The notes beneath the pieces are model-generated. The model searched no databases. It saw only the letters and a program-made list of their open reading frames with translations, and was not told the origin of the DNA. A stretch of 32,546 bases of DNA, taken from contig URDN01000030.1 in the NCBI GenBank assembly GCA_900546495.1, positions 1-32,546 of the forward strand, in the 5' to 3' direction. A program made the position numbers and the translations under genes. Shown here piece after piece: positions 15,561-23,100 of this stretch. The stretch is from an uncultured Lachnospiraceae bacterium (GTDB taxonomy: Bacteria > Bacillota > Clostridia > Lachnospirales > Lachnospiraceae). Each line of letters starts with the position of its first letter. Position 1 is the first letter of the stretch.

Positions 15561-16631
15561 TCAGACCAACTCGTTAACAAAAATTCGTAACCTGTCAAAC
15601 ATCAGTTGACCAAATGTTGCTATATCCATGGCTCTGGCATTTTCGCAAGCATCTGCTCTCTCTGCCCTTCCGCCTGTTTTATCTATATAAATCCGAAAAA
15701 TGCCATTATTTTCCGGTAATATGTCATCCCTGATCTGTAAAATTTCTTCATAGGGCTTTTCTGAGCGCAGCATCTGTACAAATACCGGTAAATCTGTAAT
15801 TCTCCCCATCATCACAGATTTTTTTCGCTCTGTTACATAAAAACTGTCATCTTTTCTTTCTCCAAGCAACAGTTTGTCCTGATCAGAATTACCTTTATCT
15901 AAATCAGCTTTGCCTAAACTAGCTTTATCGGGAATCTGCTGTTTTCTCACGTCTGCCAGTATCGGTTCCCGGAGTTCAAATCCGTCTTCTTTAGCATAAA
16001 AAACACTTCCAACCAGAGTTTTTTGCTCATCATACCAGACATATACCCCGCCATCTTCGCTTTCCTGTTCTTTCTCTATCCGTTCATAATACGATGCATT
16101 TCGCAGAATGTAAAGGTCAAACTGATCTGCAAGTATCCCATTTGCCATCTGTGCCAGCGCTTTTGGATCATCATCGGACTGATATTCTGGATTTTGGCAT
16201 AATCCCTTTAGCAGCAATTCCTGCTTTTTGGGAAACTCCCACACATACTGATTGTTCCAGTAGCGGTATCCCAATGGCTCATAATAAGCCGGATCTGCCG
16301 GCATCAGAAAGGAAAATGCTTCGCCGCGTTCCCGGCAATCACGCAAAACCTGCTGCATCAGCTGACGCATATAGCCTCTGCGCCGATACTCAGGAGCAGT
16401 AGCCACTGCCACAATATAATGCACCTCTGCCTGTGTACCACAACAGCTTACCGTAAATGGATTGGCATGTACCATAGAAACAATATTTCCACACGCTTCA
16501 ATCACTGCAATCTCATTATCCCTGCATTTTTCCTGATAATAATAATCCACAAATTTCTGACTGTCTTCCGGGAAACAACACTCATAAAGTCTGCGACTGT
16601 TCTCTTTTTCGCCCTGTGTCAGATAGCGCAT
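15561..16631 (-). CDS. Eis-like GNAT N-acetyltransferase
   Basis: A 356-residue acetyl-CoA-dependent transferase. Residues ~1-140 form a GNAT domain with the acetyl-CoA loop TAPEYRRRGYMRQLM and the Eis-type strand FSFLMPADPAYYEPLGYRYW. A second, degenerate GNAT half and an SCP2-like C-terminal segment (FRIYIDKTGG, FGQLMFDRL) follow, the three-part plan of Eis-family proteins, which acetylate aminoglycosides or unknown amines. Residues ~235-262 hold a Lys/Asp-rich insert (KASLGKADLDKGNSDQDKLL) that looks like a loop expansion. The ATG used lies two bases after the ispF stop; an in-frame ATG seven codons earlier overlaps ispF. Substrate unknown. Confidence 0.8.
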   Translation of the reverse strand: MRYLTQGEKENSRRLYECCFPEDSQKFVDYYYQEKCRDNEIAVIEACGNIVSMVHANPFTVSCCGTQAEVHYIVAVATAPEYRRRGYMRQLMQQVLRDCRERGEAFSFLMPADPAYYEPLGYRYWNNQYVWEFPKKQELLLKGLCQNPEYQSDDDPKALAQMANGILADQFDLYILRNASYYERIEKEQESEDGGVYVWYDEQKTLVGSVFYAKEDGFELREPILADVRKQQIPDKASLGKADLDKGNSDQDKLLLGERKDDSFYVTERKKSVMMGRITDLPVFVQMLRSEKPYEEILQIRDDILPENNGIFRIYIDKTGGRAERADACENARAMDIATFGQLMFDRLRIFVNELV

Positions 16632-16633
16632 CC

Positions 16634-17170
16634 TCAATGACAGCCTCCGCATCCCGGGCAGCCTGCCGCGCTGTCCCCAACTGCTACGCTGTTTTCATAA
16701 ATCGTAGACAACAGACACACCGCATTGGAAGAAATACCTTCTTCTCTGCCGGTAAATCCCAGATGTTCCTCTGTGGTCGCCTTGACGTTGACCTGACGCT
16801 TAGAAATGTGAAGCGTATCCGCAATATTCTGCTCCATCTGCTCAATATACGGTCTCAGCTTCGGTTTCTGCGCGATGACCGTCGCGTCGATATTTTCTAT
16901 AATATAATGTTCTTCCTCCAGCAATTCTGCCACATGCTCCAGCAGCTTTAAACTGGAAATTCCGCGATACCGCTCGTCCGTATCCGGAAAATGTTTTCCG
17001 ATATCTCCCAGTGCCGCTGCCCCAAGCAATGCATCCATGATCGCATGCAGTAACACATCTGCGTCAGAGTGTCCCAGCAGTCCCAGACCGTGCGGGATTT
17101 CCACACCACCAAGGATCAGCTTACGTCCCTCTGTCAGCTTATGCACATCATAACCCATTCCTATTCTCAT
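16634..17170 (-). CDS. ispF: 2-C-methyl-D-erythritol 2,4-cyclodiphosphate synthase, with Cys-rich tail
   Basis: Fifth enzyme of the MEP isoprenoid pathway, forming the cyclic diphosphate; a trimeric zinc enzyme. Zinc ligands are visible as GYDVH (Asp8, His10) and His42 in DVLLHAIMDALLGAAALGDI, plus HFPDTD and VNVKATTEEHLGFTGREEGI. The body ends near residue 158 as usual, but this protein runs to 178 with the tail AAGCPGCGGCH, three cysteines and a histidine that look able to bind metal. GAGGTG lies about 11 bases before the ATG. It is the first gene of the operon that runs through cysS to sigH; the usual partner ispD is not adjacent. Confidence 0.93.
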   Translation of the reverse strand: MRIGMGYDVHKLTEGRKLILGGVEIPHGLGLLGHSDADVLLHAIMDALLGAAALGDIGKHFPDTDERYRGISSLKLLEHVAELLEEEHYIIENIDATVIAQKPKLRPYIEQMEQNIADTLHISKRQVNVKATTEEHLGFTGREEGISSNAVCLLSTIYENSVAVGDSAAGCPGCGGCH

Positions 17171-17376
17171 ATGATAAATGCACCTCTTTTCTTTCCATAT
17201 TTATCTCCCGTGGCACACCTGCTTCTGTAATTTTCGAAGTTCATTAAACCTTTTTTTGTTCTGCTTTTTACAGATCATTTAATACTATCTATCTGCCATC
17301 TTCCTCAAAAATCTGACATACGTACCACAAGAGCCTATTTGGTTTTTAGTTTACCACACTTCTCAAAAAATTTCCA

Positions 17377-17405
17377 TTGACTTACTGTTTTTTTCTTCTT
17401 AAAAT
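17377..17405 (+). promoter_or_regulatory. Promoter of the FUSC-family gene
   Basis: TTGACT (17377-17382), 17-base spacer, TAAAAT (17400-17405), giving a very short leader before GAGGTGA and the TTG start. Confidence 0.65.
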
Positions 17406-17422
17406 TGATATGAGGTGATTTT

Positions 17423-18988
17423 TTGAAACTATTAGAAAAGCAGAAAAACTTGATGCATTCGGCCATTGCGCCAACCATTGTTGCTACGATTATATTTTTT
17501 ATCACATATTTTTTCTTTGGTATGGAAAATACAATGATCGGTCCTTTTGCGACCCTTTCATTTCTGCGTTACCGAAATATGTGCAATCATTATGAATGTC
17601 TGATTCGGAATTTCGGCGTCTATATGATCATGGCATTTTTTTCATTTCTTGCCGTCATCAATCTTCCGCTCTGCATTCTGATCAATGCGGCGGCGCTGTT
17701 CTGGCTGGCTTACCTGCTGATCGACGAATATAATCCGAACAATTATTTTCCGGCAGGCATGGCACTGATCTTTTTCCAGATTGCACCGGTGCATACCGTT
17801 CCAGCTTTGGGGAACCGTTTACTTGCCCTGTTGTCAAGTTTCGCCATTGTATTTTTATTTTCCTGGCTGCTTTCCCGCAAGGAAAATACGCAAAAACGCT
17901 TAACCGGATTGATTCAGGAGGGATTTGAGATTTGCAGACAACTGCTTGACCTTACAGATAAGGACGGTGATGCTTCATCTCTTGCAGAAAACATAGAAAA
18001 TCTTCTTCCGGTTCATAAAAAGCTATGCGAGATTAATCAAAAATGCAGCATGGAGATTTATTCTTACAATCGTGCAACATTGCGTCACAAAGGAAAAATC
18101 AACTGGTACTGCCGCTTTATACTTGTATTTCAGGTAATCAATTATCTGACCAGTCATCCGGAACAGGAGGAAAATCTCGCATGTGCAGAGGAAATTTATG
18201 CAAAATTTTATCCCCAGTTTCTGACCACGGAACCAACTGCAGACTACTGCAAACTGACGTTTCGTGTGCAAAAACCGGATATTCGAAATATGCGGCTTCG
18301 CTTTGCACTCCGTCAGGTGATCATACTGACGCCGTGTCTGGTGATTTCCTACCTGTGGCAGAGCAATAATATTTACTGGCTTGTAATTTCCGTCTTTTTC
18401 ATGATGATTCCATTTACGGAACACACCGTACAGAGAGTTCGGCAGCGTATATTTGGCACCATGGCCGGCATTTTACTGTGCTTTGTATTTTTCACACTGT
18501 TTCCGGATTTTGCTTCCAGAGTTGTCATTATGACAGTGGCAAACTTTATGATCTATGCCGCCGACGGCTACGGTCCGATGGTTGCCTTTATCACCTGCTC
18601 GGCACTGGCACTTCAGTCCATAGACAGCAGCGTTCCCATTGTCCTGCTGCAGCGTCTGGTCTATACTCTTACAGGTGCGGGAATTGCTTTACTTGCCAAT
18701 AAATATATTTTCCCGGTTCGTATTCGGAAGCAGATGCAGTATCTGTTCGAACTGTTGAAAAGCATCCGTACAAAACTGACAGAAGTGGATGCTCATACCA
18801 CACCCGGAGAAGATATGCGGCGTCACCAGATTGATCAGCTGATCATCAAATCCTATCTGCTGTCCACCAGAGCAGAGAATCTGCAAGATTCACTGCCGGA
18901 AGAAAAGAAATTTCTGGATTTTGAAAACGACAGGAAACAGCATATGGCGTGGCTGGCGTCTTATCTGGTGAAATACTTGTTTGTGTGA
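17423..18988 (+). CDS. FUSC-family (fusaric acid resistance-like) membrane protein
   Basis: A 521-residue inner-membrane protein with the double-module layout of the FUSC/aromatic-acid exporter-like group: hydrophobic block at ~12-152, soluble helical stretch at ~153-290, second hydrophobic block at ~291-425 and a cytoplasmic helical tail. Motifs include GPFATLSFLRYRN in the first block and IYWLVISVFFMMIPFTEHTV with VQRVRQRIFGTMAGI in the second, the repeated 'FUSC' pattern. Family members export aromatic acids or other small molecules, often with a partner protein not seen here; the substrate is unknown. GAGGTGA lies seven bases before a TTG start; no nearby ATG fits better. A 67-base hairpin lies just past its end. 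Confidence 0.8.
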   Translation: MKLLEKQKNLMHSAIAPTIVATIIFFITYFFFGMENTMIGPFATLSFLRYRNMCNHYECLIRNFGVYMIMAFFSFLAVINLPLCILINAAALFWLAYLLIDEYNPNNYFPAGMALIFFQIAPVHTVPALGNRLLALLSSFAIVFLFSWLLSRKENTQKRLTGLIQEGFEICRQLLDLTDKDGDASSLAENIENLLPVHKKLCEINQKCSMEIYSYNRATLRHKGKINWYCRFILVFQVINYLTSHPEQEENLACAEEIYAKFYPQFLTTEPTADYCKLTFRVQKPDIRNMRLRFALRQVIILTPCLVISYLWQSNNIYWLVISVFFMMIPFTEHTVQRVRQRIFGTMAGILLCFVFFTLFPDFASRVVIMTVANFMIYAADGYGPMVAFITCSALALQSIDSSVPIVLLQRLVYTLTGAGIALLANKYIFPVRIRKQMQYLFELLKSIRTKLTEVDAHTTPGEDMRRHQIDQLIIKSYLLSTRAENLQDSLPEEKKFLDFENDRKQHMAWLASYLVKYLFV

Positions 18989-19009
18989 TAAAAAATTTAG
19001 GGTATTGAA

Positions 19010-19076
19010 AGGGTCTGAGTTTATTATATCTCCGCGGCTAACAATCGCTCGCTGAGAGAAAATAAACTCAGACCCT
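19010..19076. repeat. 67-base cruciform between convergent genes
   Basis: A perfect 16-bp stem (19010-19025 with 19061-19076) encloses a second, imperfect stem built from TCTCCGCGGC and GCTCGCTGAGA. T-rich tails are poor on both sides, so this is either a bidirectional terminator of the FUSC and ArgB-like genes or a REP/MITE-like dispersed hairpin. No second copy is present in the window. Confidence 0.65.
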
Positions 19077-19088
19077 ATAAACAAAATT

Positions 19089-19811
19089 TTACAATTCATG
19101 TTGATACAAGGTTTTTTCATCTTTGATCAGAACGGTTCCCGCTCCGTCAATACTGAAAAATTCGATTGGCAACACATGCTCAATTCTGCCATCCAGAATA
19201 TGCGCACGGTTTACTCCCTGATTGACTGCATCAATACAATGCTGCAGATAATCCATGAAATCCGGTTGAAAATGACGCGTTTTCTTTAATTCTTCTACCT
19301 CATCTACCGTAATGCGCGGATATACGTCACTACGTGTATCATCCGTATAAATACCCGGATATCTGGAAAGATAGATCAGCTTGTCTGCCTGCATCTTTAC
19401 AGCCACTTCCAGAGCCGTATCCCGTGGATCAATATGTTCCATCTCATTATCAATATCATTTGGAACAATAACCGGAATATAATCATTTTTGATCATCATC
19501 TGAATTGTCTCAATGTCTACTCCACAGATACCGATTGCTTTTGTGTCATACAGCTCTAACAGTTTCGCAATACGTTTATTTTCACGGAATTTGTCTACTC
19601 CCATCTGGGTACGATGTACCACAATTGGAATCACACCGATACTTTTCAGCAATACAATATCCTTGATCATTTTCTTTTCTTCCACACCGGAAAGCCATTC
19701 ACCACAGTCATATTCTATCACGATTACTTTGTGAACAAAATCACGAATGTATGGCAACGCATCACACAGAACTGCCGCTTTATGCTCTATATTTTCTAAA
19801 TAACGATCCAT
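19089..19811 (-). CDS. Acetylglutamate-kinase-like protein lacking catalytic motifs (probable pseudoenzyme)
   Basis: A 240-residue member of the amino-acid kinase fold, shorter than ArgB (~290). The C-terminal half aligns well with acetylglutamate kinase: DTALEVAVKMQADKLIYLSR and YPGIY, then VDEVEEL, CIDAVNQGVNRAHILDGRIE and FFSIDGAGTVLI. The catalytic N-terminal motifs are gone: the phosphate loop KxGG reads IEYDCGEW (Lys to Glu33, Gly to Asp/Cys), HGGGP reads HRTQMG (66-71), and the second catalytic lysine of the GGMxxK motif is replaced (RHFQPDFM, 179-186). Kinase activity is therefore unlikely; ligand sensing or regulation is possible. It has its own strong promoter (19856-19884) and GAGG before the ATG, and no arginine genes nearby. 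It is not obviously decaying, as the frame is intact. Confidence 0.72.
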   Translation of the reverse strand: MDRYLENIEHKAAVLCDALPYIRDFVHKVIVIEYDCGEWLSGVEEKKMIKDIVLLKSIGVIPIVVHRTQMGVDKFRENKRIAKLLELYDTKAIGICGVDIETIQMMIKNDYIPVIVPNDIDNEMEHIDPRDTALEVAVKMQADKLIYLSRYPGIYTDDTRSDVYPRITVDEVEELKKTRHFQPDFMDYLQHCIDAVNQGVNRAHILDGRIEHVLPIEFFSIDGAGTVLIKDEKTLYQHEL

Positions 19812-19855
19812 AACTTTACCTCATTTATCTTTTTCTGGTTACAACAACCTTTTTT

Positions 19856-19884
19856 ATTATACGGCAATCCATTACAACTGGCAA
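19856..19884 (-). promoter_or_regulatory. Promoter of the ArgB-like gene
   Basis: On the minus strand TTGCCA (19884-19879), 17 bases, TATAAT (19861-19856). Confidence 0.7.
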
Positions 19885-19924
19885 GGTCTGATCCGGTATA
19901 GTAAATATCATGCATTGCTTCACC

Positions 19925-20161
19925 TTATTTTTTCTTCACAATGCAACGCTTCTTAAAGAAGGAAATTCCATAACAGAAAATATGATCGTACTCATCTTCA
20001 AATTCTAATGCATGATAAAAATCCTCTCGATAATCATAATAGCTGATAGTTTTGCGCAATAATTTGTTCATTTCCTGTGTGATCGTATCCGAATCACCAT
20101 TCCAAACAGCCTCAAACAACGCTTTGCGATTCCATGTCTTAGCACTTTCATCGAACCATTT
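19925..20161 (-). pseudogene. Remnant of an AAA-ATPase-like / PD-(D/E)XK nuclease family protein
   Basis: The minus-strand frame reads KWFDESAKTWNRKALFEAVW, then NGDSDTITQEMNKLL and TISYYDYREDFYHA, the conserved middle of the widespread AAA-ATPase-like/PD-(D/E)XK (DUF1703) proteins of gut bacteria. It jumps directly to the extreme C-terminus of the same family (YDHIFCYGISFFKKRCIVKK). The ATPase domain and the nuclease core with its GRSDI and EVK motifs are missing, so it is a fragment with both a 5' truncation and an internal deletion. The frame runs into the last bases of the giant surface-protein gene, which ends at 20148, so the deletion joint lies at that gene's end. Confidence 0.7.
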
Positions 20162-23100
20162 TGCAATTTAACATAAGTACAATAATACCTGCTATAATGG
20201 CTGCTACCACTGCTACTGTACCTGCAATCACTTTTGCATGATCTTTGATCCATGCCATTGCACGTACCATCGGATTTGTAGAAATTGTTACTACATCATT
20301 GAATTCATACGCACAAGCTTCTTTGAATTCTTCTGAATCTGTATCCGTCACATTACCTGCCAGATCAGTAACAACAAGTTCTACTTTCTGTTTATCTTTG
20401 CTTTCATTAACTACAAAATCGCCTTCGTAGTTATTTCTGTCAGCAGAGAAATCAGTGATCTCATCTACCACATTTCCGTCAACCAGAACCTTAATGGATT
20501 TCAATCCCATCGTGTCATAAACACTGTATGTTGCATCTACACTCTGTGCGTTGATAATGGTATCTTCCAGTCCTGCAATACTTGTGATTTCAGGAGCAGT
20601 TCCGTCCACATGGAACAGAATCCCTTTATTCTCATAGTTTGTTGTCTCCGGACTGTTTCCAGTTGCATCTTTTGACGCTACAGCAATCTTGTATACACCA
20701 TCTTTTGCAAAATTTTCTTTTGCAATCGTATACTGATACTGATACCATCCACTGCTTCCGATTGATGCCTGATCATTCATTTCTGGTGTCACAGAATAAT
20801 CTGTATCATCCGTCGGCTTACCATCACACAGAACTTCAATATCCAGCGAATCTGCCAGAAGTCTGTCGGCATTATATTCTGTAATTACCAGATCATCCTT
20901 GATTGCTGACGGCTTAACATATGCTCCACCATCTTGAATCAGGTCAATCAGCTGATCATTATACACATATACAGAACCAAATCGATTTACAGTAAAGGTT
21001 GCTGTCGTCTCTGCGGAATGTCCCGCTTTGTCTGTCATGGAAACTGTCATAGTATAAATACCATCTGTTTCTGCTTCTTTTTCAAAAGTATCAAAGCTTC
21101 CGTTTCCACCCTGACCATCCAGAGCAACTGAGCCACCGATGTATTTTTCTGTTACATCCTCATCTTTTACATCGTAACGTGTTCTCGTCAGTGTCACTTT
21201 ATAACTGTCAAAATTAATATCGTTGAAAGATACTGCTGGAACTACATCATCCTTGAATGCTCTTCCATTTGCTTCTTCACCATTTACAGTAATTACCGGT
21301 GCTGTAATCTCAGTGTCTACAGTAAGCTGCTCAGAGGAATATTCCACCATCTGATTGCTGGATTTATCTCTGTAATTCATGGTAATGAAATAATCTCCAT
21401 CCTCAGATAATGTAAATGTTCCAATATGAACATCGGTTCCCTGATCACTCCAGCTCGGAGATACACTGTATACTGCACCATCTTTTGTAACAGATACAAC
21501 TACATCTTCCAGATAGAAGTTTGCTTCATTCATTGTCACTGTTACTGTAACAGCTCCATCGTAATAAGAAATACCATTTTCCTGATGAACAGGTGTGTTA
21601 TACTCAACATTTGCTGTCGGTACAATATTATCTACGACAAGACGTTTGGTATCTGCCAGCTCACCAGATTCGTTTTCTGAACGGTCTTTTGCTGTAAACT
21701 GAACAGTTCCGTTGAACTGCGTATCATTGCCTAACGCACTTCTCGGAATTTCAAAAGCAGAAGTTGCAGTACGTCTATCATTTGAATATGTAATTCCTGA
21801 TTCATCAATAATCTGATTCATCAGCTCTGCATTTACTGCACTTACACCTGCCGCTTTGGTATATGCATATTTAAAATCATGTACACCTGCGATGTCATCA
21901 TTGGCAGTAAGTGTAACTCTTACTTTTGCATTATAGAAACCATAAGAGATTCCATTTAATGCAGTATCCAAAATACTCGGACTGTATGTTACCGTCATGC
22001 CAGATGGAACTGTTTTATCAACAGTAAAATAATCCTCACTGTAATCTGCCGCCTGATTGGTTGCCAGATCTGTATATGCCACATCAAACGTATAATTTGC
22101 ATCTCCAGGATATGTAATCGTCATCGTATGAATATCACCACGATCTGTCCATCCGGATTTCTGGCACAATGCATCCGCATTCAGTACTTTTCCTGTCACA
22201 TCTTTTGCAATGATTGTGTAATCCACTTCATTTCCTGCAAAATTGTGCTCATTGATTGTCACGATTGCTGTCTGTGTTGCATTGAAATAAGATCTGTTAT
22301 GACCTTCTACATCTGCTAATACATTTTTTACATCCTTATTTGTATAGGACACACTGATTACCGGAGCTTTTGTATCTATGGTCATAACATTTGACACATA
22401 TTCATCCATGGCATTTCCACTACGGTCTTCATAGGTGACACGAATCTTGTAGTCAGCATCATTGCTGTGGTTTTTCAATGCCGGAATCGTGTATGTTCCA
22501 ATATGAAGATCTGCTGACTCATCGGTCCATGACGGTGTAATCTCTGTATAAGTTGCACCTGCATTTCTGGATAATTCAACTTTTACATCCTCTGCATAGA
22601 AGTTTGCTTCTGTCACCGCAAAGGTCAGATCAATGTTTTTGTTGTAATACAAGTGATTTCCTACTTTTCTGCTTGGCATTGTATAAGTTGCAGTCATGGT
22701 TGGAACCTTAGTATCCACAACAATCACGTTTTCATTATCTACAATTGGATTTTTAATCTCATTCTTACATTTGTCTGTTGCCGCATAAATAAAGTTTCCT
22801 CTTAACTGATCTGCTTCCTCACGCGGTAAAACAACCGTTGCTGAAAACTGATCCAGGTTTTCCTGATTTTGAACTGTGTCTACCGTCTGTAATGTATACG
22901 CTGAATCGCCTGTATCTTTATTTACATTACTTGCATTTGCTTCTTTTTCATAAGACCAGGTAAAGTGATCTACACCGCTGACTGTATCCTGCGCAGTAAA
23001 TGTCAATGTTACTTTTTCCTTATAATAGAAATATCTCTTACCAGTAACTGCTTCCGCCACTTTATCGAACACTTTCTTTGGTGTTGTATAGTTATCAGAA

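Noticed and set aside
20148..20300. LPXTG sortase signal in the giant surface protein
   Set aside because: The C-terminus has only a membrane helix and a short basic tail; no LPXTG-like motif precedes it.
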